Positions 11,695-24,517 of a stretch of DNA of 64,000 bases are shown piece by piece. The notes beneath the pieces were generated by a model. That model did not search any database and was not told the origin of the DNA. It worked only from the letters and a program-made list of their open reading frames with translations. The stretch's first letter is position 1; every line of letters starts with the position of its first letter. The translations under genes and the position numbers were made by a program. Origin of the DNA: Lichina pygmaea (taxonomy: Eukaryota > Ascomycota > Lichinomycetes > Lichinales > Lichinaceae); NCBI GenBank assembly GCA_963422465.1, contig OY730169.1:5580001-5644000 (forward strand). The letters are read 5' to 3'.

Positions 11695-14048
11695 ATGGAA
11701 GGTGACAGCACCGCAAGCCGCAGCCCTCGCAAGAGAGCAAGGGAGGGAGAGCAGCCGAAGGAAGGTCGACCCATCGGAGGCGGAGATGGCGATGACGATG
11801 ACGGTATGCATGTACGCCACAACGTCAAACCGCACCCATCTCCGCGACTGACGATCACGTAGACACATCGTCCGAAGATGACATGGGCCCACAGCTTCCC
11901 TCGGCGGCGCCCAAGAAGAAACGCCGAGTGTTGCCGTACGAGAAGCTCTACGTAGACAATCTTCCAAAGTCGGCTCGATATTCCAAGTCGTTGATGCACA
12001 AGGAGCAAGTAGCCTTTGCCACGATGACGCCGTCGACGGACTTCTTGATCACCAGCTCCGCGGACGGCGTGGTCAAGTTCTGGAAGAAGGTCATGGACGG
12101 CATCGAGTTCGTCAAGGAGTTTCGAGCACACGTCGGCGAGATCGTCAGCGTCTCCGTCAGCAAGGACGGCAGAAGCTTTGCTACGGCTGGCGTCGACAAG
12201 ACGATCAAGCTGTTCGATGTCATCACGTTTGGTAATAGATCGACCACTGCCTCTTGGACGTATCGTCCGGCTGATCTTCTCGGCGAACAGATCTCGTCTC
12301 GATGCTGACGTTGCAGTACACGCCAAGAGCGGTGTGCTGGGTCCACAAGCGCGGCGCCTCGCTGCCTTTGCTCGCCGTCTCGGACAGCGTTCAGCATTGG
12401 ATACGCATCTATGACGGGAGAGGAGAAAGCGCCGAGCCCACGGTGGTGCTCAAGAATCTGCATCGGAGTTCTGTTTCGGTGATGTCGTACAATGACGCTT
12501 TTGACTGCGTCGTATCGGTGGACGAGGGCGGGATGCTGGAGTATTGGCGACCAGGTGGGACTTACGAGAAGCCTGATGGCGTGTTTCGGTATAAAAGCTC
12601 TACAGATCTGTTCGAGTTCAAAAAGGTATCCATGCATCAACGGAGAGCTTGAACGTCAAAGTCAACTAATCATGCTGTAGTCCAAGTCTGTTCCCGTGTC
12701 GATAAGCGTCTCGCCTGACGGATCGCATCTTGCGACGTACTCGTTCCCAGATCGCAAGATCCGTGTCTTTGACTTTGTCACGGGCAAGTTGCACCGCGTA
12801 TATGACGAGTCCCTCGACGCGATATCGGAAATGCAGCAGGCTGGGACGGCAGTCGAGAGCCTGGACGAGCTGGACTTTGGTCGCCGTCTGGCAATCGAAC
12901 GCGAGACGGAGAGCCCCCAATACCAGAAGCGATCGAGTGTCATATTCGACGAGTCTGGGCATTTCATCCTGTACGGCTCAGCATTTGGCGTCAAGGTGAT
13001 CAACACCGTGACCAACCGCGTCGTCAAAGTGTTTGGCCAAGACGAGAATATCAGACCCTTGGATCTCTGCTTGTATCAGGGTCAGCCGGAGAGAAAGGGC
13101 GTGGTCACCGTCTCGATGGCGGCCAGCTTGAACCCGCTGCTCCAAGAGGCCGAAGTAAGGGATCCGATGCTGGTCTGTACAGCGGTGGGGAAGGTCCGGT
13201 TCTACATGTTCACGAACACCGAGGAGTGAGTGGGGATTTGCATCGGCGGCATCGCCGTTGGGGTTCTGGACGACTGATCGACTGCCTCCTAGGATATCCA
13301 AGTCGGAGCGCGATGTGCAGAACGAGAAGCCACGCAACCTCGCCGCAAAAGCCAAAGCCGAAGCAAGGCCGACACAGACGGGCACCACGGCCGTTCTGCA
13401 CACCACGTACGGCGACATACACATCCGCCTCTTCCCCGACGCCGCTCCGAAGGCGGTCGAGAACTTTGTGACACACGCACGAAGCGGGTACTACAACAAT
13501 ACCATCTTCCACCGGGTGATCAAGAAGTTCATGATCCAGGTGGGTCGCTTGTCCGCCAGCGCAGAGTTTTGGCAACGCATGCGTATCGGCCAGAGGATCT
13601 TCTCTACTAACATTGGACGACCCCTCTCGTCAGTGCGGCGATCCCCTGGGCGATGGAACCGGCGGCGAAAGCATCTGGGGCAAAGAGTTCGAGGACGAGT
13701 TTTCGACGCTGAAGCAGGACAAGCCGTACACGGTGTGTATGGCCAACGCCGGGCCCAACACCAACGGCTCTCAATTCTTCATCACGACGGAGAAGGCAGT
13801 GCGTGGTTCTCCTCCTTGTCCCGTTCGATCCTTGCATGGACCGCCCCTCCCTCGTCTTTCTTCGACGGCGTGTTTGAGAACTGACACGGAGCGACTTACG
13901 ACGCCACCAGCCGTGGCTCGAGGGGAAACACACCATCTTTGGCCGCGCCATCCAGGGCCTCGACGTCGTGCACAAGATCGAGAGCGTCCGCACGTACAAG
14001 GAACGGCCCGAGGCGGACATCAAGATTGTGAACATTGACGTCGATTGA
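11695..14048 (+). CDS. PPWD1: WD40-repeat peptidyl-prolyl isomerase (PPWD1/Cyp15 type)
   Basis: Predicted 635-residue nuclear cyclophilin in seven exons (11695-11803, 11863-12231, 12291-12625, 12681-13225, 13293-13539, 13634-13798, 13911-14048), in frame throughout. An acidic/basic N-terminus ([25 protein letters not shown]) leads into WD-like repeats from about residue 80 ([59 protein letters not shown]). The last 165 residues are a cyclophilin domain: [33 protein letters not shown] with the catalytic [20 protein letters not shown], and [11 protein letters not shown] with the FxxQ-region residues. Relatives are found in late spliceosomes, where the isomerase is thought to help remodelling. 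The FHRV and QFF residues indicate a potentially active isomerase. Confidence 0.94.
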
Positions 14049-14377
14049 GCACTGCGGTTGTCCATTCTTCCAGGTGGTTTTGAATTGACTCGTCTGTACG
14101 GAGTACTCCTGTATGGTAGTGTACATGTCATTTCTGGTCTTGATTGCAGCAGCAGCAGCAGCAGCAGTGCGTATCATATCGTAGAGTACGGTACTATACA
14201 TAGTGACTCTGTAGTCAGCTTAGAGTCAACAAGTTGTTGTGGTTGTAATGCAGCATAGGTTTGTTGTTGTTGTTGTTGCTGTTGTGGTGATGGTGGTGGT
14301 AACACTGCCCATAGAGTGGCAGTAGTAGTGGCAGTAGTAGTGGCAGTAGTAGTGGCAGCAGTAGTGGCAGTAGTGGC
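14049..14377. repeat. Microsatellite cluster downstream of PPWD1
   Basis: A mix of simple repeats: (CAG)n at about 14146-14166, (GTT)n at 14259-14286, a GGTGAT/GGTGGT block, and a GGCAGTAGTAGT minisatellite at 14317-14377 that grades into the long AGT array. Open frames across it (poly-Val) are repeat artefacts. Confidence 0.85.
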
Positions 14378-14500
<123 letters not shown>

Positions 14501-17399
14501 TTATTTTATTTTATTTTATTTTATTCTTACACTGATTTAGCTGTAGAGCCATGCAGAACTTCTAGGTACATGTTTGTTTCTCCAGAAAACCTTTGGAGGA
14601 ATAAAAACTGGAGCTTGGGAGAGACTAGGGAAAATCTTGTGGAATATGCAGTAGCTAAGGAAATTTGTACATGTAGCTATTTGTTAAAACAAACAGTTGA
14701 CTTGGTAGAGCTTAGAAAGAGAGTTGGTGGGCTAGGTTGAACTGGTCAAGTCTTTTCAAAGACATAAACCAGAAAAGAAGTTTAGGAAGTAGCTTGGAGG
14801 AGAATAAGATAGATGGGAAATCTTGTAGAGGGAATTGGACTTGTTGTCTTTGGTTTGAAAATTTGTTACAGAAAAAAGTGATGTGTTGGGCTGTTTCTTC
14901 TCCAAAACCACATGTGCATAGAGGGGAGTTAAAGTCTGGAACATTTGCTCTGAAAAGAAAACTGGCCAGTCCTATTCTTGCTGACAGAATTTGAAGAAAT
15001 AGACTAGACTCAGCTTTTCTCAAATCTTTGAAGATATTGAGGTTTTTCTTCTGTGGCCTTCTGGTGAACATGTCCCAAATAGCAGAACAATTTCCTCTGC
15101 TTACCTGCCATCTGGCTTCCCATTCTTTGTGGAAAACCTCCTGTAGACTTTTCTTTGAGAAGTCTTGGTTAGTAGTTAGTTGTTCCAGCCAGACTGTTCT
15201 CCAGTTTAGAGAAATAGTTGTCAGAGACTTTGGTGTAGTTCTGAGAGAAGAAACATAGAGAGAAATTTGACTGTGTAGTTTGTGGAGAAGTGTAGAAGGA
15301 GAGTTGGGTAGTGTGTTTGAATAGAAAGATGAAAGAAAACATGCTGTTCTCAGCTTGAAGTATAAGTCTAGAGGGGGTAGAAATAGTTCTGATTCAAGTA
15401 GGAAAATAGGAGTGGCTTTAAAGACACCTCCTATAGTTCTTAAACATTTATTTTGGAAAGTAGATAATGAAATAATATTAGAGAGTTTCTTTTGGGGATT
15501 GAACCAGACTCCTACTGCATAACTAAGAAGAGATCTTAGTATAGCAGTGTAGACATGACGTGCTGTTAGGACTGGTAGTCCCCAAGTAGAGTAGGTTGTT
15601 CTGGATAAAGCTGAGAAATATTTGGAGGCTTTCTGTGACATGATTTTTTGGTGTTTTTTCCAGACAAGTTTTGAGTCAAAGTAAAGTCCCAAGATGCGCA
15701 CTTCTTCTTTTGGTTGAAGTACCACTTCTCCAAGTCTTAGACTGAGCTGAAGATTGTCTCTTCTTCTTCTAGAAAAATGGAGAAGTTCATACTTTTCAGG
15801 TGCAAACTTCATACCATGTTTTCTTGCCCAGTCCTGACATTTGGAATGTGTAGACTTCAACTTGAGAAGGTTGCTTTTCAAGGAGGAGGAGAATGCAAGA
15901 AGATTAGTGTCATCTGCAAAACCAAGTGCTGAAACTCCTTTCTCGGGGGTGTGTACAGTATTGTGCAGTTCTGAGATATAGAAAAGAAATAGAATAGGAG
16001 AGAAAGGTGATCCTTGAGGGACTCCACAGTATATAGGGAACTGGGGGGATTCTGAGTCATCAAACACCAGAGAGGTAGTGCGTGAAGTAGTGAAGGAAAA
16101 GATCCAGGATACAAACCACTTAGGAATCATTCTCTTAATCAGGATCTTTCTGAGAACTTCTGGCAAGACTCTGTCATAGGCTCCAGAGATGTCTAGAGAG
16201 AGAAGACTAGCAACCATTCCTTCTTTCCAGATCTTTTCTACCTGGGAGGTCAGAAGAAAAAGTGCTGATTCTGTTGATCTTCCTTTTCTGAATCCCATCT
16301 GGATTTCTGGCAAGAGATTTTCTTTCTCAGCTAGTTCACTTAGTCTTGCAGCTGCAATAGCTTCCATTAGCTTCCCAATTGTATTCAGGAGAGCTATAGG
16401 GCGCCATGCTTTTGCTTGACAGTAGGATCCCTTGCCAGGTTTCCTTAGGCAGATTGTCTTGGCTGACTTGTACCTGTCTGGAAAGTATTCCAGTCTCCAG
16501 CAAGCCTCCAAAACCTTAGCAATTCTTTTGTTGAAAGGGTCTCCCAGTGCTCTTAGAAATCCATTTGGTAGAGTATCTTGGCCTGGTGCTGAGAGAGGTT
16601 TTTTCTTCTTTAGAACCTCTTGTACTTCTTCCTTGGAGACTTCTTGGGATAGTTGCCATTCCTGGGTTTCTTCTGGCAGGTCCTGTTCCTCTGGCTCTGG
16701 CTGTAGGGGAAGAGGGAAGAATTGAGTCCTGAAAGCTTCTGTTTTCTCTTCAAAAGACTTTGCCAGCTGTCCTTGTTGTCCTATAAGTTCTGGGACTATT
16801 GGTAGGTCAGGAACTTTGCCGGCTTTTTCTTTTCCCCATTTGGCAATTCTCCAGTAGTCCTGGGTTTCTGCTAGCTGGTGGAGATGTGTTCTGAATGTCT
16901 TTCTTTTGGCTTGTCTGATCAGACTCTTTTTCTTTTTAGTTATCTCCTCTAGTCTGGTGGTTTCCTCTTGGCCTTGGAGTACTTTTCTTCTTACTTTTCT
17001 TTCCTCCTGGATTATTTCTTTGATTTCCTGGTTCCACCATGGTACTGCATACCTGGACTCTTTGCAAGGTTGGGTTGTCTTGTTTGCAATTTCTTGGAGA
17101 GTTTTGTCCAGTCTTTCCAGGTAATCATCCACTTCTTTCTTGCTAGTAAGAGATGGAATAGGTGGTAGGTTATCAGCTTCTTGTCTTGCTTGACTAGCAT
17201 CCAGAGTTCTCCAGTTCTTTTTGTCTGTTCTGGTTTTTCTTGGAGTCTCCAGACTGAGAATTGTGTGCACTGGTCTGTGGTCTGACCCTGTGTGGAATCT
17301 CATGTTAATTTGTGAGTAAATAAGAGAATTAAGTAAAGAACTTGAAATAAAAGAAAGATCAATTGCTGATGAAGGTGGTTCTAGAAGAGTTCTTGCTTT

Positions 17400-17400
<1 letters not shown>
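14501..17400 (-). mobile_element. LINE (non-LTR retrotransposon), 5'-truncated copy
   Basis: A 2.9-kb copy on the minus strand lying inside an AGT microsatellite. Its 3' end is an AAAAT-type tail at 14501-14525. The 5' end is missing: the frame opens inside the AP-endonuclease domain, keeping only its last part (SAIDLSFIS, GSDHRPV). The open frame then runs without a stop to 14712 through a complete reverse transcriptase and a C-terminal Cys/His motif. The flanking AGT arrays (14378-14500 and 17401-17438) hide the exact target-site duplication. The intact frame suggests a fairly recent insertion. Confidence 0.92.
14712..17400 (-). CDS. LINE endonuclease-reverse transcriptase, N-terminally truncated
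   Basis: An open frame of about 895 codons in the element, without a genuine start codon; an upstream run of Leu comes from AGT repeat DNA. From the N-terminus: the tail of an APE-type endonuclease (GSDHRPVHTILSLE), a Lys/Glu-rich connector, and the reverse transcriptase with KPGKGSYCQAKAWRPIALL, GFRKGRSTESAL, LDISGAYDRV, GVPQGSPFSPILFLFYISEL and the catalytic ALGFADDTN. A thumb/connector region follows, and near the end a CTCGFGEETAQHITFFC Cys-Cys-His-Cys motif typical of fungal and insect LINEs. No RNase H domain is evident. Without its 5' part the copy probably cannot move itself. Confidence 0.9.
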
Positions 17401-17437
<37 letters not shown>

Positions 17438-17438
17438 A
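17401..17438. repeat. (AGT)n microsatellite at the 5' side of the LINE
   Basis: About 12.5 AGT units directly next to the truncated 5' end of the LINE, in the same phase and sequence as the longer array at the other side. Confidence 0.95.
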
Positions 17439-17669
17439 CACTACTCACCGACCAATAATCCTCCAACAGGAAATAGGAGACATAGGAAGGTGTGCGACCA
17501 GTCCAACCTCGAAAGTCCAACCTCAAAAGTCCAACCTCAAAAGTCCAGATGACACCGAGACAATTCCCCCCCCTCACCAGTCCCCGACCTCAACCCCTCC
17601 ACAACACAACGCGGCACGGCACGGCGCGGCACGGCACGGCGGTCAAACTCACTCAGCCAGCCGCCTCTT

Positions 17670-20231
17670 CTACCGCCGCAGCAGACCAAAGATCTGCTCT
17701 CCCGACGACGACGAGATGTGTACTCGTACCTGCAGCAGCTTTTCGTCGTCGTCGTCGTCGTCGTCATGTCCCCCGGCGCCCGCAGGGACGTTCGCTGCCA
17801 AGGTCGGAGTCGAGGTCAGAGTCGGAGTCGGAGTCGCGTGCGATGATGATGATGGTGATGATGATGGTGATGATGATGATGCGACGGGCGAATGTCGCTC
17901 GTACCTGGCTGCCGCTACGGCGACGATCGTGGCGGTCGGCTCGCATGGCCTGGCCACGTGTGGATAGCGCGCCTCAACGAAGCGGGCCATGCTCCTGCTT
18001 GGGTTGGCGCCGACGGGCGAGAAGAACATCTCGTCGTCGTCGCCGTCCTCGGTCGAGGCTTCGCTCGAAGACGAAGGAGGGCTTCTTGGAAAGGACGGGT
18101 CGGCATCGTCGTCGGATGTAGAGATGGGGCTGGAGCTGGAGCTGGACTTTTCCACGCCGGTTCCCCCGACATGGTCGCTGCTCTCCATGACGCTCTCCGT
18201 ATCGCCAACGCAGCGACGCGTATCCTGCACCGACGGCGCTTCGGCAACGGACGTCGGGACGACCGTCTCGTCCGTGTCGGCGAGGGTGTCTGTCATGAAG
18301 ACATCGCCGTCGGCGTCCTTGGCATCGACGACGGTGCCGTCGCGCAGGAGCAGCTTCTCCTGTACGTCGACGTCGCCGCTTTCCCGATCGGAGTGCACGC
18401 CGTAGATGTAGGCTTTGTTCTCGCCGGAGAACGCCCAGACCTGCACGTCTTGTCCTTGCGTCAGCGCGAGCCCGGCGAGCTTGTTTACCTGTCCGAGCTC
18501 GAGGCCGCGCATGACAACAGGCCATGCGCCTTCAGCGCGTAGCCGTCCCGACGCAGCACCGTCGGCATCGCGCGACGGGTCTGCACGTCGAGCACCGCGG
18601 CGCCACGCTGAGATGATGTCGGCCGCCACGCAAAACAGAAAGAGGCGGGAGTTGTAGCCGGCTACGACTCTGATACCGCCGCCTGGACCCACGGCCCCGG
18701 AGAAGATGGAAGCACAGGTGCGATCTGGTCCTGAAAGGACGACGATCCGCCGAAGCGTCGCGCGGCCGTCGGAGCCTTGCTCTTGACAGCCCAGGCTGAG
18801 GAGCCTCGTCGTCGGGTCGACAAAAAGCAGCTCCTGACATCCAAGCACAGGAACCGCTTGGTGATGGTCGACCAGCGCGTCGTGGGCCGTCTCTCCAGCG
18901 AGACCAGACGGATAGGCAACCGATGAGATCAATCGCAGCTGTCTCTGCCTGGTCGGGCTAGCACGAGGCAGAAAGTCTTGGGGAGCGGCGTTAGACATCG
19001 AACGACACTGGGTACGGAGATCGCAGCGAGGATGCATACGTAGAAGGTCCGAGGGCGCCGACAGCGAAAACCATCGGCTCGACGTCTGCCCCCGTGAAGG
19101 ATGCACCCAGCATAGCTCGATGCCGTCTGAGTATCCTATGGCTGAGGAACCCGTGAGTTGCCCGCAGCTGGATGGGGAGTCACGCCTGGGCTTTACCTAT
19201 CAAGGTGCCGCACGGAGAGAGCGCGATGCTCCGTGGTGGCTCTTGATCCTCGTAGATGCCGTGGACCATCCAGGCAGCGGTCTGCTCAAGACGCGTCGTC
19301 TCTGCGAAAGGCGTTCCCAAGCCCGCAGGTGCTTGCAGGGCCGCCACGACGATTCGCCCGCCTTCGACGAGAGCGGCAATGCGGAGACCCGCGGTGGCGG
19401 CGGAGAGGCCAACGGACATCACAACACCGGGAAATAAAAGGCTAGAACAAAGCCGAACACCGATGCTGGGGCGTGATCCAGGAGCCAACACACTCTTCAC
19501 GACCCCTCCGAAGCGGAAGACATGGACGGTGCAGCCGTCCGCCACGGTGAAGAAGTGGCCGCTGGGGTCCACACACAGCCGACCGCGGAGATGAGTGTCA
19601 AGGCCCAGGCCGTCCTGGCTCAGAGCAAACTCTCCGAGATCCAGGGTCGCAATTAACGCCGCAGTCGGCTCCTTTTCTGCTCCGGCTCTCGCAGCGACAG
19701 GCGTTTCTGAGGGATAAGTGTCCGCGCACAACCACTTGCCGCGCACATCTGTCCCGGCACGAGCTTCAGGGCATTGTAAGCTCTCGAGGATGGATGTTCG
19801 ACGGTGTAGATCGCGCATAGTGCGGCGCGACTTGGCTTTCGATGGGATTCCATGGCCAGCGGTGGGCACCAGACGCTCGACAGAAGCCACCTGCAAGTAG
19901 TGACGTGAAAGACATCTGAACGAAATCTGCTGGCTAGACGTTGTCGTCGGTGATCTTGAACCGCGCCGATGGACCCTGCTTGGCGAGAATCTTCCAGACA
20001 GTAAATCGGCGGTCCGAATATGCTTCAGCGAATGCGGGTGGTGTCCAAGGAATAGCTGGCCAGACCGCCGTCGTTCGCCGATACGCCCTTGTCTAATACC
20101 GTTGACACTGGGTGGGTCAGAAGCCGCACAGGGACAGCCGGGTCGGGGCATCGGTTGCGAGTTGTGCGCCCTCGAGACGCGACACGCCGCCACGACTGAG
20201 CCGTCGCCGTGTCAGGCTCGATGTTCCTCAA
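17670..20231 (-). CDS. Fungal propeller-like protein of unknown function (exons approximate)
   Basis: I recognise the style of an uncharacterised fungal beta-propeller/WD-like family but cannot name a function. Supported parts on the minus strand: about 20230-19930 (poorly resolved, with AYSDRRFTVWKIL), 19870-19200 (VASVERLVPTAGHGI ... GRLCVDPSGHFFTVADGCTVHVFRF ... RIAALVEGGRIVVAAL ... SIALSPCGTLIG), then, after a likely 60-nt intron, 19140-17670 (YSDGIELCWV, SSRWFSLSAPSDLL, LRLISSVAYP, RIVVLSGPDRTCASIFSG, GGIRVVAGYNSRLFLF). The C-terminal third is Asp/Ser-rich and low in complexity, ending EQIFGLLRR. The GIELxW...RWFxLxAPSDxL pattern is the best family mark. The N-terminal exon(s) and start codon could not be fixed, and frame breaks near 19960-20100 may mean missed introns or decay. 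The 3' end lies 230 bp from the LINE-bearing microsatellite. Confidence 0.6.
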
Positions 20232-20894
20232 GATTGCATGGAACGGCTGGCTTTGGCCAGGTAAAGTCGGCCTTAACAGTCGAGGAGGCTGCCTCTTTTA
20301 GGCCAGCTACGACGGCCTGCCAACCGCAGCAGATGCAAGGCACAAGCTGTGAGGTCCGCGACCGCCGGTGTCGTCGTACAGTCTAGCCAGATCGGAACAG
20401 AAACCAAGGGGGTTCCTCAACGAACTCAGGGGTGGGCCACTTAATATATGCGATGAATAGATATTCTCCCGGGATTGAATCGCCGACGAAGAGCGAACGT
20501 AAGCTGGGACAACGTGGCCACAGCGTTGAACGAATGACTATGCTGTCGGCGTCAGCGATTGCGGAGAAGAAAATTGGCTTGATGATTATGATAGTGGTGA
20601 TGCTGATGACGATGGAGAGCGGATGCAACGGACTTGTGACGGGGGAGATGGCTAGACGATATAAGCAGAAGTTGTCATTCTTGTAGCTCCTTCGTTGCTT
20701 CCTCCTCAAAGGACCGCGACTTCCTGATCTTCGTAGAGCAAGCGCGCTGGCCGGCATCAAATACATGTACAAGGGTGCGTTGCGAAAACCGAAAATATAC
20801 CCATGTCAAAGGAAATCGATTACTGTGAAGAACCCAAACGATGCAGTGGTATCAAAAGCTCCCAAAAAATCCCCCATCTTCGAGGGCTAGGGTC
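20232..20894. other. Probable 5' end of the propeller-like gene and intergenic DNA
   Basis: No exon could be placed with confidence. The true start codon of the propeller-like gene may lie in 20232-20400. The rest separates two minus-strand genes and shows no repeat or RNA gene. Confidence 0.45.
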
Positions 20895-23788
20895 TCAGTA
20901 TCTGTGCGCTTCACCCGTGCTGCCGCCGGACTCCAGGTCGTCTTGATCGGCCGCGTTATCCATCCTCTTCTTGGTGGTCCAAGCCGCCTCCAGTCTATAG
21001 AGAAAGGGTCAGAAAGTTTTCGCTGGTGATGGTCACTATAGCTAGAATACTCACGGCACAGTCAAGCTGGGGTTGGTATAGGTCATTCCCTTTTCTCTGG
21101 ATTCGTCAACGGTAGGACCTTCGTCCTGATCATGGTCGTCCGAGTCAACCCGCCAGACATTCTCTTCCAATGCTGCCTCGGTCGGATGTTGTGAGGTGCT
21201 GTTCCGGCGGATGCTGCTGAGGGCGATGAAATTGACCAGAGGCTGATACGTGCGTGCGAAAAAGTAGCTGTACCAGATCGTCCAGAAGAAAAGAGGAACT
21301 ATAACGGCCGAAGCCGTGATCGCGCCCTTGAGGGCCAGCCAACCAATCATGGCCAGGTGGAAGGTGCCAATGCCGAGCATGACCCTATAGGATATCACGG
21401 GCCATAACTTGCCGGTCGAGTGTTGATTGTGCTCCATGGCGTAGAGCAGCTGGTATTTATAGGTGAAGAAGCCGATGATGAAGTAGATCAGTCCAAACAA
21501 CAGGATGAACGGACCCTGAGGGAGCACGCTGTAGACGATGCAGATGATGAAGATCAAGAGCGTCTGCGGAAGGTAGAACCCATACTTGAATTCGGGCGGC
21601 TGCACCAGCTCCGCAAAGTCTGTGGGTACCGGTCAGAGGCCACGCCGCCCACAAAAGCAAGGATGAGGGAGCATACCCCGGGGGGTCTTGGCGCCCATGA
21701 GGGTTATTGGATAAAGCGTGACGCTGCCGAACTCGAGGAGACGCAGAGGAAGCAAACCCAGCCCCTGAAGTATGATGAGGTTGGCATAGAACTGGCCAAA
21801 TCTTTCGAGCTGCATGGCCAGCTGATTCGTGATGTAGTCTGAATGGTTCAACGACTCCTTGAGCAAAACCAAGAGGTTGGTTGCCGAACCGAGGACGGTG
21901 TACAGGAAGAAGAGGTTGAAGAACGTGAAGAAGAAGTTCTTCGATATGACGGACAGCTCGACGTCGGATTGGGATATCATGCCTTGCATGTTCGAGAGCC
22001 CTGTCGATCGCATCAGAGTGCGAACGCACCGAGCAAGCAAATCGGGATCCAGGCTCACAATCGTAGAGATACGGAACGGCGACGGTCAACAGGGAGATGA
22101 CCAAGGTCGGTAATCCCGTCTGAACAAGAGATCGCAGAAACTTATGTCGGTCCAAGACCTTCACAAGCCCGGGCAGAACCTTCCGAATCGAGTTGATGTC
22201 AAGCAATCCGGCCAGCGCCAACAGAGGCACCGACCAGAAGACGGCGAGGAGCGTGACAAAAGCCGTGATGAGCCATGCGCGAGTCATTCTCTTGATCCGG
22301 GACTTGTACGTGTTCCTCCACACGACATCGGACGGCGGAGGCGCGACCTGCGCTATCAAACGAGATGGCGAGGGGTCCAGGATGGCTTGCATGGCCATTT
22401 GCTTCACCCCGTCAGCGAACAGCTTGGGTTATGGCCGAGGGCGATACACGTACACATGCAGCGGTCGAGTCCATGGTCACAAAGGCGAGAGGGCTCGGCG
22501 CGCACTCCTTCCGGCGGGCATTTTCGATCTTGCCGTCCAGCTGGCGCAGCTTTTCTTCGTAGTAATCGATGGCGTCGACTCTTTTGCTCTTAAGCTTGAG
22601 AAAGCCGTAGTGGATACGTGTAGTCGGTCTGTTCCTAATGTAAGGCTTCGTAGGCCCACGGTTCTCGGCGTCTTCGCCCAGCAGCGAAGCGTCCTCGTCA
22701 TCCGAATTCTGAGCGGGTAGAGGATGAGGAGGTGGCGGCTGTGCGATGGGCAAGGTCTCGAGATTCCTCTCGACGCGGCGAGGTTTCAAGTTCACCGCCC
22801 AGGCTTCCTCCAACCGCCGAAGGACGTCGGCCCTCTCATCCATCAGACCATCGAGCTCTGACCAGTCCCGGCAGAGCGTGATACTTTCCACCTTGCCGAT
22901 CCCGAGCTTCTCAATAAGCTCCGTCAGTCGATGTTCGGACTGAAGCTCCTTCGGAATTCCGGAGAGTCGGAGGGTGCGGTCGGTCACGGTGGACTGGCGC
23001 CCAAGATATTCCTGCCGGACTTTGATAATCTTCTTGGTCTGCTCGTCGAGAAGATAAAAGGCCAAGGCGGAGAAGGCATAGACAAAGACAACATGCATCC
23101 AGAAATACCCGGGAGGGTATCCAGCGGGCGTCTCGTCATTTCCATCCGTCTGAAGCGCGCCGTTCATGCCGCTACTCCAGTTCCCAGACGCGTCACGGCG
23201 GAGATGGAGAATGCCGTCCTTGGTCCCGTTGCCCGGAAAGCTTGGAACATCGCCATGGAAATGATACTGAACGGGTACCATGATGATGAAAACCGCAAGG
23301 AGAGCACCGACGAGGAACTTGATGGTCATGCGGAAAAACTCGAGAAACTGCCCGACGACGTCAGCTTCCGGCCACACGTCTATCTTAAGCCGGTGGGACA
23401 CTCACGACGTAAGCATCTAGGCCTGTAGAGCGCAGGACTTCCTGATCCGTGATCTTGTACAGCGTCAAAACCCATCCGAACAGGCTGTCGGGCAACTCCG
23501 GTAGCGACGCCGCTCGGTGCGACTGCTGCTTTCTGGCCGCATACAGTGTCGTCCATCTCGGCCGCAGAAACTACCACGAATCAGCACTCGAAGCCACGCC
23601 CCGGAAAAAAGGAGATTGCAACCTACGCAGAAACAGAGAAAGGCGCCGAGGCCTAGCAGCGATGAGATAATAAGTTGCGTATAGAGATCTCTTTGACCCT
23701 GCGTAGGATCGGACGACTTCGTATCCTGAGCGACCCAGGAGCCGCTCACGATCGAGGCCAGCCTTGCGAGAGGGTCTTCCGTCTCCAT
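20895..23788 (-). CDS. OSCA/CSC1/TMEM63-type osmosensitive cation channel (RSN1-like)
   Basis: A multi-exon membrane protein of roughly 850-900 residues. It starts at METEDPLARL (23788). Recognisable parts in order: a first membrane span (LIISSLLGLGAFLCFC), the RSN1_TM motif region (FLRPRWTTLYAARK, LPELPDSLFGWV, LYKITDQEVLRSTGLDAYV), FFRMTIKFLVGALLAVFIIMVPVQYHFHGD, a cytosolic RNA-binding-like fold (TVTDRTLRLSGIPKEL ... IGKVESITLCRDWSEL), and the 7TM_CSC core (RAWLITAFVTLLAVFWSVPLLALAGL; KNFFFTFFNLFFLYTVLG; FKYGFYLPQTLLIFIICIVYSVLPQGPFILLFGLIYF). The last exon (about 20895-20995) ends SGGSTGEAHRY and follows a short intron. Family members are stress-gated, calcium-permeable or lipid-scrambling channels; fungal RSN1 is also tied to membrane trafficking. 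Which activity applies here is not visible. Confidence 0.88.
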
Positions 23789-23910
23789 GATCTGCTGTTG
23801 GTGCGGGGCACGTGCAAGAAGGCAAGCTTGGATGGTGACTCGGGGTGCGAGTGAGTAGATACGACGTCGGCAAGCCCGGTACGTACCGGTATGGCTTACG
23901 TCACCGTCTA

Positions 23911-23968
23911 CGTATGATGGTAACAGATGTATTGCTCCGCTAAAAATATTGGGAGTCTTATGACTTTT
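23911..23968 (+). repeat. Left terminal inverted repeat of the Tc1-like element
   Basis: It pairs with 24518-24575 in inverted orientation. The outermost 29 bp match exactly, then TAAAAATATT matches after one mismatch, then scattered mismatches. Confidence 0.85.
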
Positions 23969-24517
23969 GCAACTAAGAGCGACCAATTTGAAGTCTCGGT
24001 GCTCTTGGTGAGCGCACCATGATGCCAGTTTCAAGTCTCTTGATGCTTATTCCCTCCATCAAGATCAATGATCCACTGGATAGTGTGAGGGATACACTTA
24101 ACCCAGTGCTGGATCTCACTCTGTTCAAGGTCTTCCCAGCACTTAATCCATGCCTTTTCTGCTGGGCCCCGAGTCATAAATCCGCTATCTTTTGTGATTA
24201 TTCTTTTTATCCAAGGCCATCAAGGCTCAGTAGTATTAAGATCTGGGGAATTCCCAGGCTTGCACACGTTCCTCAGTCAACTTCTCGGAGACTGTCAGAT
24301 TGTAGCCCTGTTCTTTGGCTTTCTTTGGAGGTGTACATATACGTACAACCTGGGATTTTGACATACTGTACCCATAATAGTAGTGATCTCAGCATATGAA
24401 GAGCCAGTTTCTGAAAGAGTTAGAGCTTGAACTCACCAAGTAGTTCTTGGGTTTCAGTATAGTGTCGCAGATTGTAGATGTGGTTGACGATAATTACTTG
24501 ATATGCCTATGGTTACA

